In this document: piece by piece, positions 1 through 8,631 of the stretch
Numbering within the stretch: position 1 is the first letter of the stretch
How the letters are laid out: every line of letters starts with the position of its first letter
From: Sporosarcina sp. ZBG7A
Lineage (GTDB): Bacteria > Bacillota > Bacilli > Bacillales_A > Planococcaceae
Direction of reading: 5' to 3'
Assembly (NCBI RefSeq): GCF_000813425.1
Contig: NZ_JWIB01000005.1
Location: 1-64,000, forward strand
DNA length: 64,000 bases
Notes under the pieces: model-generated
What the model saw: only the letters and a program-made list of their open reading frames with translations
Told to the model about the DNA's origin: nothing
Database searches by the model: none
Position numbers and translations under genes: made by a program

Positions 1-87
1 CTAACGCTTCGCTTTTACTCGCAAAAGCTGTTCTTCGTGACAGCTTTCGCTGATCCCCAGGAGTCGCCGGCCTGCACTTCAATCAAC
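1..87 (-). repeat. Dispersed repeat copy R1 (long form, partial)
   Basis: Matches the reverse complement of the left half of R4 (32154-32240) almost base for base, ending in the conserved AATCAAC. It is truncated by the window edge. Confidence 0.85.
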
Positions 88-449
88 TGAATATCTTATG
101 AGACATTCACAACATTCAAGCAAGGAATGCAGTCGGGATGCTCCATGTTCAGCTGGCAAGAATAACTAGATGTAGTAGAAGACTTGAGACCCGATATGTA
201 ATCAAAGAAGTATAAGGAAATATAAAGAGACAGTTGATCGCATTTTTGCCGATGCCAAAAAAGCACCGTGGTATGCGATGGTCAACTCTAAGTGGGTTTA
301 GGGGATTGAATAAATGACATTTTATGAAGAACTACAGGATCTATTGGGGAAATTAATTGCTGCATCTAATTTACGGACTAGATGGTCTACGGAACTAACT
401 GCTCGATCGTCAACATTTCCATCACCTCATTTGATAGTTGGGAGATATT

Positions 450-709
450 GTTGATTGTAGCGGAGAGCGGCGACTCCGGAGGGATCAGAGAAAGCTATGA
501 CGAAGAACAGCTTTTGCGAGTAAAAGCGAATCGTTAGGAGCACGTGTTTTCGAAGACCCTGGACTGAGCAAAGCAAGGGAGATGAGTGCTGCCTTAATTT
601 CAGCAAAGTTCGCTAAAATTGGGAAAATCGAACTCTTCGCTGTTCAATTGGCTGAGAGCAAGCCCCCTCGAAAAGCGTCCGCTCGCAGCGGAACTCAACT
701 TTTCATAGT
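450..709 (+). repeat. Dispersed repeat copy R2 (long form)
   Basis: Runs from GTTGATT to the conserved end CTCAAC. It contains the GGCGACTCC core, the AAGCGAATCGTTAGGAGCACG segment and an extra ~75-bp stretch, and is nearly identical to the reverse complement of R3 (31472-31720). Confidence 0.85.
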
Positions 710-776
710 TATATCTATTGAAAAAGAAAAAGACTGTAGGCAATCCCAATGTTTACTGGAGTTTGGCTACAGTCTG

Positions 777-806
777 AAAGGACCTTCCGCTGAAAGAAGG
801 TCCTTT
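777..806. terminator. Hairpin terminator downstream of argG
   Basis: 11-bp perfect stem (AAAGGACCTTC / GAAGGTCCTTT) three bases past the argG stop. The T-run is weak on both strands. Confidence 0.6.
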
Positions 807-809
807 CTA

Positions 810-2021
810 TTATGCTTTAGTCGTAACGAGTTGCTTGTTCACAGCTGCATGGACTTCTGTTGGAAGCCCCCATAATTTGATGAATCCTACTGCTGCCGCT
901 TGGTCGAACTCGTCATCAGACGTATACGTCGCAAGTTTTTCATCATAGAGAGAGTTATCGGATTTACGCCCCTCTACAATGGCATGCCCTTTAAATAGTT
1001 TCACACGGACTGTTCCATTGACGACTTGTTGTGAGTCTTTAATGAACGCTTCCAAGGCACTTCGTAATGGAGAGAACCAAAGACCGTTATAGATGAGCTC
1101 ACTTAACTTTTGAGAAACAATCGGTTTAAAGTGTGCTGTCTCTTTTACGAGAGTAATATCTTCAAGTTCCTTATGCGCTTTGATCAACGTCATAGCACCT
1201 GGACATTCATATACTTCACGTGATTTAATGCCTACGAGACGGTTTTCAACGTGGTCAATACGGCCAACACCATGTTTTCCGGCTAGCTCATTCAAGTGAA
1301 GGATGAGTGCATCTAGCTCAAAAGCCTTTCCATCCAAGCTCACTGGAACACCTTGTTTAAATGTAATTTCAACAACATCTGCTTGATCAGGTGCTTCTTC
1401 AATAGACGAAGTGAGTCCATATGCATCTTCAGGTGGTGCTGCCCACGGATCTTCTAGAATCCCACATTCATTACTACGTCCCCATAGGTTTTGGTCGATT
1501 GAATACGGACTATCCAACACGATAGGAACTGGAATATTGTGCTCTTTCGCATAGGCAATTTCTTCTTCACGCGACCAGCTCCACTCACGTACAGGTGCAA
1601 TCACTTCTAATGTAGGATCCAATGCTTTGATACCTACCTCAAAACGAACTTGGTCGTTTCCTTTACCTGTGCAACCATGAGCGACGGCTACCGCATTTTC
1701 CTTATGTGCAACTTCGACAAGTTTTTTTGCAATAAGTGGACGAGACAACGCAGAAATCAGTGGATACTTTTCTTCATAAAGCGTACGTGCTTGAAGTGCA
1801 AGTAGTGCATAATCTTTAGCGAATTCCGCTTTAGCATCTATGACATAGCTTTCGATAGCACCCACTTGAAGTGCCTTCTGTTGGATGAAATCTAGATCTT
1901 TTCCTTCTCCTACATCTAAACAACATGCAACAACTGCATATCCCTGTTCTGTTAACCATTGAACTGCAACTGATGTATCAAGTCCTCCCGAATACGCTAA
2001 TACTACTTTTTTCTTTGTCAT
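810..2021 (-). CDS. argG: Argininosuccinate synthase
   Basis: Joins citrulline and aspartate using ATP in the penultimate step of arginine synthesis; cytosolic tetramer. The N-terminal ATP-pyrophosphatase loop AYSGGLDTS (residues 9-17) and the full ~400-residue length identify it. The start is placed at the ATG of MTKKKVV because AGGAG lies 8 nt before it. The upstream in-frame GTG at 2039 overlaps the ribosome binding site and is unlikely. Unusually for Bacillales, argH is not adjacent; it lies at 45576-46901. An imperfect ARG-box-like palindrome at 2045-2060 suggests ArgR/AhrC control. The left neighbour is a decayed IS element. Confidence 0.97.
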   Translation of the reverse strand: MTKKKVVLAYSGGLDTSVAVQWLTEQGYAVVACCLDVGEGKDLDFIQQKALQVGAIESYVIDAKAEFAKDYALLALQARTLYEEKYPLISALSRPLIAKKLVEVAHKENAVAVAHGCTGKGNDQVRFEVGIKALDPTLEVIAPVREWSWSREEEIAYAKEHNIPVPIVLDSPYSIDQNLWGRSNECGILEDPWAAPPEDAYGLTSSIEEAPDQADVVEITFKQGVPVSLDGKAFELDALILHLNELAGKHGVGRIDHVENRLVGIKSREVYECPGAMTLIKAHKELEDITLVKETAHFKPIVSQKLSELIYNGLWFSPLRSALEAFIKDSQQVVNGTVRVKLFKGHAIVEGRKSDNSLYDEKLATYTSDDEFDQAAAVGFIKLWGLPTEVHAAVNKQLVTTKA

Positions 2022-2044
2022 AATTAAAACTCCTCTCACAAGTT

Positions 2045-2060
2045 ATGTATCTTTATACAT
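2045..2060. promoter_or_regulatory. Candidate ARG box upstream of argG
   Basis: ATGTAT-CTTT-ATACAT is a palindrome 24 nt upstream of the argG start. Its arms differ from those of the clear ARG box before argH by one matched change per side. Control by ArgR/AhrC is an inference. Confidence 0.45.
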
Positions 2061-2243
2061 TCTAAAGTATATTTATAATAACATGTTGACTAGTAAATGC
2101 AAGAGAAATTACTGATTCTTTTAATAGACGAAATATTTAATCCGTAAATCCTGTATTCAATTGATTTTACTCAACAAAAAAAGCACGCCTTAAAAGATGG
2201 CGGCCACTGAAATTGTTTAATAATAGTTGGTTAAGCGTGGGAG

Positions 2244-2287
2244 ACTGTAGATTTGCGCTCCAGGCGGAGGCTTTCAGCTCCAATCAA
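2244..2287. repeat. Short remnant of the dispersed repeat (R6)
   Basis: Carries GCGCTCCAGGCGGAGGCTTTC and the end CCAATCAA but lacks the middle of the repeat. The rest of the 2061-2535 gap holds only the hairpin at 2337-2385 and nothing else recognisable. Confidence 0.5.
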
Positions 2288-2336
2288 TGGGGGTTTGTCA
2301 TTCATCCATAAAAGGATGACCAATAATACTTTCTTA

Positions 2337-2385
2337 ACAATAGAGAGCTCATCATCCGTGAAACGGGTGATGAGCTCTCTATTGT
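2337..2385. terminator. Long hairpin between argG and gdhA
   Basis: 21-bp stem with a single G-U pair and a 7-nt loop. The following sequence is only mildly T-rich, so it may be a terminator for gdhA or simply a stable palindrome. It lies about 150 bp past the gdhA stop. Confidence 0.5.
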
Positions 2386-2535
2386 TTAATATGGAACATT
2401 GACCATCCAGATTTGGCTGAGATCGAACCCCAAGGAAATGTCCCCTTGGAGCACAATTCAACAGTCATCCCAGCATGATCAACTAGTTACCGATTTTTTC
2501 AGTGGCCTCTATATAGACGACCTGAGTACTCTATA

Positions 2536-3918
2536 TCAACTTAACCCATGTGATGCCATTGCGTCTGCAACCTTTAAAAATCCTGCTACGTTAGCACCCA
2601 TTATGAGATTTCCTGGTTTGCCAAAGCGATCTGCAGCATCAATACAACTTTCGTAGATTGAGCGCATTACAACTTTCAAACGCTCATCTACTTCTTCTGC
2701 AGTCCATCTGAGTCGCATGCTATTTTGGGACATTTCCATCGCTGAAACGGCCACGCCTCCTGCGTTGGCAGCTTTCGCTGGTGCAAATAGAATCCCGTGA
2801 TCCTGAAATACCGTCAGTGCTTCGTTTGTACAAGGCATATTGGCACCTTCCCCAACGGCTGTGACGCCATTCTTAATAAGGAGATTGGCACTCTTTTCGT
2901 CTAGTTCATTTTGAGTAGCACAAGGAAGGACGATGTCACATGGAACTGTCCATATTTCTGAACAATCTTCATAATAACGAGCTTCGGGATGTACCTTCAA
3001 ATAATCCTGAATTCGTTTGTTTTCGATTTCTTTCAATTGCTTCACACAATTTAAGTCAATGCCATTTTTGTCGACAATGTATCCAGAAGAATCACTACAA
3101 GCGATTACATTTGCACCGAGTTGCTGCGCTTTCTCAATCGCATAAATGGATACATTTCCCGAACCTGAGACCACAACTGTTTTCTCTTTAAATGACATGC
3201 CATATTCCTTTAACATTTCTTCAGTGAAATAGACGGTTCCATATCCGGTCGCTTCTTTTCGACCAAGACTACCACCGTGATTCGGATCTTTCCCCGTGAG
3301 TACACCTGCTTCATATCCACCCTTTAATCGCTTATATTGACCAAACAAATAGCCAATTTCACGTTTTCCAACTCCTATATCGCCTGCAGGCACATCTATA
3401 TCCGGCCCAATATGTCGACTCAATTCCGTCATGAAACTTTGACAGAAACGCATGATTTCACGATCCGACTTCCCCTTCGGATCAAAATCTGAGCCACCTT
3501 TACCCGCACCAATCGGTTGACCTGTCAATGCATTTTTAAAAATTTGTTCAAATGCTAGGAATTTCATGATGCTGCTATTCACAGATGGATGGAAACGAAG
3601 ACCACCTTTATACGGCCCTAGCTCACTGCTAAATTGGACACGGTAGCCTCTGTTTACATGCACTTTACCTGTATCATCTTCCCAAGTAACACGGAAGGTC
3701 ACAATTCTTTCTGGTTCAGTCAGTCTTTCCAAAATTCCGCTTGTTATATATTCAGGATGCTTTGCGAATACGGGACGGAGTGAATCGAATATTTCACGTA
3801 TTGCTTGGAGAAATTCAGTTTCATTTGCATTTCTTCTTTTAACTTGCTCATAAACCTGATGCACATAGTCATTTGAACGTCTTCGTACATCCACATGTTC
3901 TACATTTAATTTCGACAT
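2536..3918 (-). CDS. gdhA: NADP-type glutamate dehydrogenase
   Basis: Interconverts glutamate and 2-oxoglutarate plus ammonia; hexameric cytosolic enzyme. The 460-residue length and motifs GPYKGGLRFHPSVN (K104) and GAGKGGSDFDP (residues 137-147) match the longer NADP-dependent class rather than the ~425-residue RocG/GudB type of Bacillus. The Rossmann dinucleotide motif VVVSGSGNVS follows in the C-terminal half. The ribosome binding site AGGGGG precedes the ATG. It appears monocistronic, with sleL upstream in the same direction ending in its own terminator. Cofactor preference is inferred from family class, not from residues tested here. Confidence 0.93.
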   Translation of the reverse strand: MSKLNVEHVDVRRRSNDYVHQVYEQVKRRNANETEFLQAIREIFDSLRPVFAKHPEYITSGILERLTEPERIVTFRVTWEDDTGKVHVNRGYRVQFSSELGPYKGGLRFHPSVNSSIMKFLAFEQIFKNALTGQPIGAGKGGSDFDPKGKSDREIMRFCQSFMTELSRHIGPDIDVPAGDIGVGKREIGYLFGQYKRLKGGYEAGVLTGKDPNHGGSLGRKEATGYGTVYFTEEMLKEYGMSFKEKTVVVSGSGNVSIYAIEKAQQLGANVIACSDSSGYIVDKNGIDLNCVKQLKEIENKRIQDYLKVHPEARYYEDCSEIWTVPCDIVLPCATQNELDEKSANLLIKNGVTAVGEGANMPCTNEALTVFQDHGILFAPAKAANAGGVAVSAMEMSQNSMRLRWTAEEVDERLKVVMRSIYESCIDAADRFGKPGNLIMGANVAGFLKVADAMASHGLS

Positions 3919-4011
3919 ATTCTTCCCCCTTAATCCCGAATCTAACTTGTTGTATTTTATTAGTATACGCTAGAATGAATGTTTTTGAAAATACATTTTA
4001 ATCTGCAAACA

Positions 4012-4040
4012 AAAACAGAGGTTCTATTCCCCTCTGTTTT
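4012..4040 (-). terminator. Terminator of sleL
   Basis: 10-bp stem AAAACAGAGG / CCTCTGTTTT. On the minus strand it is followed by TTTTTGTTT, 24 nt past the sleL stop. Confidence 0.85.
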
Positions 4041-4063
4041 GTCGGTATATTTATGGGCACATA

Positions 4064-5347
4064 TTACTTTTTCACTATATTAAAATTATCCTCTAGCAGT
4101 AGCCAATTTTGAGGGAATGCTAGACCCAATTTCCAGTACATAATGCCACGAAGACTGTATTTTTTCAATAAGTCAAACTTAGCTTGGATGCTTCTAGCGT
4201 CTTCAAACCAAACTTCATGTTGAATACTATTTTGATCGATATACGTAAAAAATGGTGCTTGTGCAACATAGTCGTACGAAATGGCTTCGTTTTCACGTAT
4301 CGCAAGTTCTGTTGCTTGTTTAGGGCTAAGTGCTTTTGCAGGTTGCCCGCCTTGCGTTGGGTAAGGTTTTGACCAATCGTATCCATATAAATTTTGACCT
4401 AAAAAGATTTTGTCTCTTGGAATTTCTTGTACCGCATACTTTACCACTCGCTCCACTTGTGGCAATGGACTCACGGCTTGCGGCTCACTGTACGTATATC
4501 CCCACTCGTAAGTCATTAGAGAAACGAAATCTACAATCTCCCCATGGGCTTTATAGTCATGTGCGCCGTAAATACCTGTTGTAACATCACTTACTTTAGG
4601 TGCAAGTGCGGTAGAGAGTGTGAGGCCGGCTGGATGAAAACGATCTCTAGCTCTTCTCAAGAAGGCATTGTATAGCTCGCGATCCTCAGGGAACAATAAC
4701 TCAAAATCAAAATGTATATCTTTGTAGCCCACTTGTTGTGCCACTGCCAAGATGTTCGTAAACAACAAATCTTGAACTCCTTTGCTCACAAAAATATCGT
4801 GAGCAAGACCAGCACTAAATGCGAAATCTTCCAAGTTGCTAACAACCATCGCATTAAGCGCACCCGCGTTCGCAGCGATTGTAGGTAAATTCGCTATGGA
4901 AGGGGCTTTTAACGTCCCATCACGCATCACTTCATAACTAAACATAGCTAGATAAGTTAATGCACTAACTCTATTTTCCGTTTCTGCAATCATCACCTGC
5001 GAAACCGGAGTTCTTGGCTCTACGTAGAGTAAAGATTGAGTCGGAGTTTTAGGAGTCGGTGGGATGTATAGTCTTTGGCCGACCGTCAATGGCGCTGAAA
5101 GAGAAATTTTGTTGATGTTCGCCAGCTCCGATATGGTCATCTTTTCTCTACGTGCGATCTCATATAGAGTATCCCCTGGCTGCACCCAATAATAACTGCC
5201 CGTTATTGGAATCACTAGAGCTTGACCAACAGCCAATTTCCCTGCATTGACCAGCTCATTTGCATCGGCAATTTCTTCCCATCCAATTCCATATTGTTTC
5301 CCAATCGTAAATAAACTTTGACCTTTTTGAACAACGTGTATTTGCAC
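4064..5347 (-). CDS. sleL: Spore cortex-lytic enzyme, LysM-LysM-GH18 (SleL/YaaH type)
   Basis: Cleaves N-acetylglucosaminyl bonds of spore cortex peptidoglycan fragments during germination, and sits in the spore coat/cortex. Two LysM domains lie at residues 1-47 and 51-96, then a glycoside hydrolase 18 barrel with the catalytic strand IHFDFELL (D214, E216). The length of 427 residues equals that of Bacillus YaaH. No signal peptide is present, as expected for a protein made in the mother cell. The start is GTG with AAAGG 11 nt upstream; no in-frame ATG exists further up. It supports a sporulating host and sits next to a divergent coat-protein gene. Confidence 0.92.
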   Translation of the reverse strand: MQIHVVQKGQSLFTIGKQYGIGWEEIADANELVNAGKLAVGQALVIPITGSYYWVQPGDTLYEIARREKMTISELANINKISLSAPLTVGQRLYIPPTPKTPTQSLLYVEPRTPVSQVMIAETENRVSALTYLAMFSYEVMRDGTLKAPSIANLPTIAANAGALNAMVVSNLEDFAFSAGLAHDIFVSKGVQDLLFTNILAVAQQVGYKDIHFDFELLFPEDRELYNAFLRRARDRFHPAGLTLSTALAPKVSDVTTGIYGAHDYKAHGEIVDFVSLMTYEWGYTYSEPQAVSPLPQVERVVKYAVQEIPRDKIFLGQNLYGYDWSKPYPTQGGQPAKALSPKQATELAIRENEAISYDYVAQAPFFTYIDQNSIQHEVWFEDARSIQAKFDLLKKYSLRGIMYWKLGLAFPQNWLLLEDNFNIVKK

Positions 5348-5493
5348 TCACATGCACACCTTTCCATACAAATTCGTAATCCATTGTATGAAAGTAACTG
5401 TTCAGCTATTCATACAAAACATTCCACGGGATAGAAAGATACTTGAAGTACATACTATTTATGAACGAACACGATATTTTAGGGAGGACAACA

Positions 5494-6126
5494 ATGACTA
5501 CAAACCAAGACGGAACGACCCATCAAAACATGCACACAGGCACAGTTCCCCCATCCATGAACCACGGAGGACATGAACTTTTTGATGTGCATGAAGTACT
5601 ATCCAGCACGATAGGAGCCCTCAATCAGGCGATTTTACTTCGACCTCACGTGAAGGATCCCGAGTTGTTAGATATTCTCGATCGGCAATACCGCTTTACG
5701 TTGGATGCATATAACATTACAGTCGAGAGTTTCAAATCAGGTCATGATCCATCTCATCCTACACAAAGCTATAAAATGAAAGGAGGAAATGATTTCATCT
5801 ATGGTATGAAGCCGGGCCAACCCAAAAAACCTATGATGAATGCTTCAGAAATTACGGATGAAATCATTTCCGGTTTCTTATTGGGTTCCGCAAAAGCCGG
5901 AGCTTCTATGAAAACAATGGTGGCTTGTGAAGTGTGTAATCCTGTTGTCCGCAGGGTGCTAGCTGATTCAGTTCCAAACTGTATAGAAATGGCGTATGAA
6001 TTAGCCATTTACCAGAACAAACATCATTACTATCAAGTACCTCAGCTGGCTTCACAGGATATGACGGAGTTGCTCAATGCATTTGCTCCAGCACAAGGTC
6101 AACCAGGTATGCCTCCTTTACAGTAA
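5494..6126 (+). CDS. Spore coat protein, CotF/YhcQ family
   Basis: A 210-residue protein of the Coat_F family, presumed to be assembled on the spore surface. The family core is visible as the segment HELFDVHEVLSSTIGALNQA and a second helical part with HYYQVPQLASQDM near the end. The start is the ATG at 5494 because GGGAGGACAACA lies directly before it. The longer in-frame reading from 5443 has no ribosome binding site. The N-terminus is His/Asn/Thr rich and low complexity. It is divergent from sleL, so both are plausibly mother-cell genes. A sigma-E/K promoter was not identified with confidence. Confidence 0.8.
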   Translation: MTTNQDGTTHQNMHTGTVPPSMNHGGHELFDVHEVLSSTIGALNQAILLRPHVKDPELLDILDRQYRFTLDAYNITVESFKSGHDPSHPTQSYKMKGGNDFIYGMKPGQPKKPMMNASEITDEIISGFLLGSAKAGASMKTMVACEVCNPVVRRVLADSVPNCIEMAYELAIYQNKHHYYQVPQLASQDMTELLNAFAPAQGQPGMPPLQ

Positions 6127-6164
6127 AGACCCCACATGCTTAGTCGTTCACTTTGAACCCACAA

Positions 6165-6205
6165 AAAATAACCGTATGCGCCTCTTTGGCGCATACGGTT
6201 ATTTT
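6165..6205. terminator. Bidirectional terminator between coat gene and pseudouridine synthase
   Basis: 18-bp perfect stem with a 5-nt loop, A-rich before and T-rich after, lying between two convergent genes. Confidence 0.9.
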
Positions 6206-7095
6206 GATTTTTTATAGAAGGAGGACGGTGGATCAGATATGAACGTGTGTTGCTCCTTTGTTATAGGATGAATCATCGTCAACTTAGTTGCATGGAGCCC
6301 AAGTCGTTTAATAGGGTTTGTTGTGGCACCATATTTTTTATCGCCTACAACGGAGTGTCCAATTTCCTCCATATGCACACGGATTTGGTTTTTCCGTCCT
6401 GTTTCCAATCTCAATTCAAGTAGTGAAAACTGTGCACTTGCTTGCAGTCGCTTATAACGTGTAATTGCTTTTTGGCCGCCATTATCCGTTGGGTTGGAAT
6501 AGACTTTGAACGTTCTAGTCTCTTTCAGCCAAGAAACAATTTCACCTGTTTCGTTTCGCACTTTACCTTCAACTAGCGCTATATAACCTCGTTCTTGGAC
6601 AGATTCTTCCCAGTTGTCCTGAAGGAGTTTTTTGACTTCCTCTGTTTTAGCAAACAGCATAACCCCTGAAGTTTCTCGGTCTAGACGATGGACGATGAAT
6701 ACACGATTGCTTCTATTCGCTTTCCGTACATATGTAGAAAGCTCACTAAATGCAGTCAGTTCTTTTTTATCTTTTGCAGCCATTGATAATAATCCAGCTT
6801 CTTTGTCAATCACAATGATGGCATCATCTTCATACATAATGGAAAGCCCTGTAAGTTCACTGTCATTTTTCGCAGCTTGATTGGTCATAATTTCAACCTT
6901 ATCCCCAACATTCAACAATCGGTCATGTTGAGTAGTGGGTTCTCCGTTAACAGACACTTGCCCACGGGAAAGAATCCCTTTCACTGCATTTCTACTTTTT
7001 TGGACAGTCTCTAGCAGAAAAGGTAAAAGCGGCTGTTCCTTTTTTACTTGATAACCTGTTGCTTGCGGTGTTGCTTGTTTTGAGTTATTTCGCAT
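6199..7095 (-). CDS. RluA-family pseudouridine synthase with S4 domain
   Basis: Isomerises specific uridines in RNA to pseudouridine. An S4 RNA-binding segment lies at about residues 20-70 (SRGQVSVNG). The catalytic motif HRLDRETSG contains the catalytic aspartate (about residue 139), and the conserved GRKNQIRVHMEEIGH follows. The start is the ATG at 7095, 8 nt after AAGGAG; the GTG two codons upstream is too close to the ribosome binding site. RluD-like and YjbO/YhcT-like members cannot be separated by eye, so the target site (23S rRNA) is a family-level inference. The last residues overlap the bidirectional terminator. Confidence 0.92.
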   Translation of the reverse strand: MRNNSKQATPQATGYQVKKEQPLLPFLLETVQKSRNAVKGILSRGQVSVNGEPTTQHDRLLNVGDKVEIMTNQAAKNDSELTGLSIMYEDDAIIVIDKEAGLLSMAAKDKKELTAFSELSTYVRKANRSNRVFIVHRLDRETSGVMLFAKTEEVKKLLQDNWEESVQERGYIALVEGKVRNETGEIVSWLKETRTFKVYSNPTDNGGQKAITRYKRLQASAQFSLLELRLETGRKNQIRVHMEEIGHSVVGDKKYGATTNPIKRLGLHATKLTMIHPITKEQHTFISDPPSSFYKKSK

Positions 7096-7153
7096 AGTCA
7101 CGTCTCCTTATTCATTCATTATGCGCAACCTTTAACGAAATATCAAACATCAT

Positions 7154-7468
7154 TTAGGACAATGCTTTTAAACCTATGACGCCAATGACAATCAATGCAA
7201 GACTGCCGATCCTTGCTAAACTTTTGGATTCACCAAAAAAGAGCATATTCAGAATTACGGCGCCTGCAGTTCCAATTCCTATCCATACTGCATATGCTGT
7301 GCTCACTTGTAAATACTGGAACGATGTATACAAAAATACAAATGCTAAACCAAAACCACCTAAAAATAAGATACCTGAAGGAATCGTCTTCTTTTTACTA
7401 TATTTGTTTAATCCGATGACTCCCGTAAATTCAAATATCGCGGCTAATGCTACAAATAACCATCCCAT
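7154..7468 (-). CDS. Small multidrug resistance (SMR) transporter, second subunit
   Basis: A 104-residue, four-helix membrane protein of the SMR family, starting MGWLFVALAAIFEFTGVIGL with the membrane-embedded glutamate (E13) typical of these proton-coupled exporters. It follows another SMR gene by one nucleotide and the pair probably forms a heterodimer. The order TetR gene - SMR - SMR matches the yvdT-yvdS-yvdR arrangement of B. subtilis. Substrate is unknown; guanidinium (Gdx) or quaternary-amine export are both possible. No guanidine riboswitch was seen, which argues mildly against a Gdx role. Confidence 0.9.
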   Translation of the reverse strand: MGWLFVALAAIFEFTGVIGLNKYSKKKTIPSGILFLGGFGLAFVFLYTSFQYLQVSTAYAVWIGIGTAGAVILNMLFFGESKSLARIGSLALIVIGVIGLKALS

Positions 7469-7469
7469 A

Positions 7470-7817
7470 TTAACGATTCCTTTCTGCTGCTAGTTTTTCG
7501 TCATGTCCATCCGCAAGTTTCAAACCGATGACTCCTGTCACTAAAATGACGATGAAGAAAATTTTCCCACCACTTAACGTTTGTCCGAAGAAAAATACAT
7601 CCATCAATGCAGTTCCGATGGTTCCGATAGCTGCAAATATGGCATATACAGTTCCTGTTGGTAATGTTGCGCAAGCTTTAGAAAGGAAGTGGAAATCGAC
7701 GAATATAAATAACACAATCGGAATCCAGTGCCACCATACAGAAGCTACATTAAAACCGAAAATCCATACAAGTTCAAAAAAACTAGTTGCCGCTACATAA
7801 AGCCATTCTTTTTTCAT
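7470..7817 (-). CDS. Small multidrug resistance (SMR) transporter, first subunit
   Basis: A 115-residue SMR protein with four hydrophobic segments and the conserved glutamate in SFFELVWIFGF. The C-terminal tail is charged (DGHDEKLAAERNR). The start is the ATG at 7817, preceded by GAAGGAG. The longer in-frame reading from 7853 runs through the operator and has no ribosome binding site. A TetR-type operator at 7839-7853 lies between promoter and gene, identical to the one before the upstream tetR gene, so the pair should be induced together with its repressor. Confidence 0.9.
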   Translation of the reverse strand: MKKEWLYVAATSFFELVWIFGFNVASVWWHWIPIVLFIFVDFHFLSKACATLPTGTVYAIFAAIGTIGTALMDVFFFGQTLSGGKIFFIVILVTGVIGLKLADGHDEKLAAERNR

Positions 7818-7838
7818 TAGAAATACTCCTTCTCTCAG

Positions 7839-7853
7839 ATGACTGACTGTCAT
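7839..7853. promoter_or_regulatory. TetR-family operator before the SMR pair
   Basis: ATGACTGACTGTCAT has arms ATGAC/GTCAT around TGACT. The same 15 bases occur at 8545-8559 before the tetR gene. Confidence 0.75.
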
Positions 7854-7892
7854 TCATATTAATCCGTACTCGTACGAACTAAAAAATGTATA

Positions 7893-7925
7893 CAACGACT
7901 GACACTATTTTGTTGCCAGTCGTTG
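7893..7925 (-). terminator. Terminator of the tetR gene
   Basis: 9-bp stem CAACGACTG / CAGTCGTTG, followed on the minus strand by TATACATTTTTT. Confidence 0.6.
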
Positions 7926-7932
7926 GAAATCC

Positions 7933-8529
7933 CTATTCATTGCCTGGTTGTTTCGAATAACCAAGGGCATACGATAAAAACAACAACGTTTCCCTCTTTT
8001 GCTCAGTAGCGCGAATTTCTTGGTCAACGTCTTCATCATACAAGTAAATTTGCTCTGCAGCGGACTCAGTCAATCCGATAATGAGTTTTGCTAACTGATC
8101 TGGATGACTGTCGATGCGAATGACTCCTTGCTTCTGCACCTTTTCAACGAGTGCGCTTACCCATTGGTAAATTGGAGCATATACACTCTCCCACTCTTTC
8201 AAGTGTTCAGTTGATGCTAACCCTGAATAGATCATCGCCTGAATCTCGTGGTGTTCTTTATTAACTGCAAATATCGCATCTACAAATTGTTTCAGTTGCT
8301 CATCAAACGATGCAGAATCTTCAACAGCGTCTATCACCGTTTTCAGGGTATGCTGTACCATCACTTCTGCAATCGCAGGCATGAGCGATAGTTTAGAGGG
8401 AAAGTATAAGTAAAACGTTCCTTGTGCAATCCCTGCAGCTTTAACAATATGTGAAACTGTCGTTTTTTCTACGCCTTTTTCAGTAAACACTTGAATCGCA
8501 GACTGAACAATTTTTTCTCTCTTGTTCAT
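7933..8529 (-). CDS. TetR-family repressor of the SMR pair
   Basis: A 198-residue regulator with an N-terminal TetR helix-turn-helix (VEKTTVSHIVKAAGIAQGTFYLYF) and a ligand-binding C-terminal part. The start is the ATG at 8529, preceded by GGAGGGATGTT. The longer reading to 8559 passes through the operator. Identical operators at 8545-8559 and 7839-7853 indicate autoregulation and control of the SMR operon. The gene resembles YvdT of B. subtilis in context. The ligand is unknown. Confidence 0.9.
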   Translation of the reverse strand: MNKREKIVQSAIQVFTEKGVEKTTVSHIVKAAGIAQGTFYLYFPSKLSLMPAIAEVMVQHTLKTVIDAVEDSASFDEQLKQFVDAIFAVNKEHHEIQAMIYSGLASTEHLKEWESVYAPIYQWVSALVEKVQKQGVIRIDSHPDQLAKLIIGLTESAAEQIYLYDEDVDQEIRATEQKRETLLFLSYALGYSKQPGNE

Positions 8530-8544
8530 AACATCCCTCCACAA

Positions 8545-8559
8545 ATGACTGACTGTCAT
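8545..8559. promoter_or_regulatory. TetR-family operator before the tetR gene
   Basis: Identical to the copy at 7839-7853. It starts a few bases downstream of the -10 hexamer of the predicted promoter. Confidence 0.75.
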
Positions 8560-8561
8560 TC

Positions 8562-8596
8562 ATTATAATCCAATCCACTGAGAACTACAAGTTCTT
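8562..8596 (-). promoter_or_regulatory. Predicted sigma-A promoter of the tetR gene
   Basis: On the minus strand, TTGTAG, a 17-nt spacer, then TATAAT, immediately followed by the operator. Confidence 0.6.
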
Positions 8597-8631
8597 CAGC
8601 TGGATCAATACTCGCCACTTCACAAATTTCA

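Larger units (their letters stand above)
1..778. mobile_element. Decayed IS1182-type element, left copy (extends off the window)
   Basis: No intact gene lies here. About 231-316 on the + strand reads as the C-terminal end of an IS1182-family transposase (DRIFADAK, then after a frame change GMRWSTL and RGL). About 345-420 on the opposite strand reads as the N-terminal start (LVRKLEAAINF), so the two ends of the gene are joined head to head with the middle missing. Dispersed-repeat copies flank them at 1-87 and 450-709. The whole block matches the reverse complement of about 31395-32340, including the junction and the flank up to about 778. Family assignment rests on recalled transposase end motifs. 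The element is certainly non-functional. Confidence 0.75.

Noticed and set aside
582-875. 97-codon open frame on the + strand
   Set aside because: It lies in dispersed repeat DNA and runs into the argG gene on the opposite strand, with no ribosome binding site.
2231-2461. 76-codon frame on the minus strand between argG and gdhA
   Set aside because: It reads through the long hairpin and a repeat fragment; no ribosome binding site and no recognisable family.
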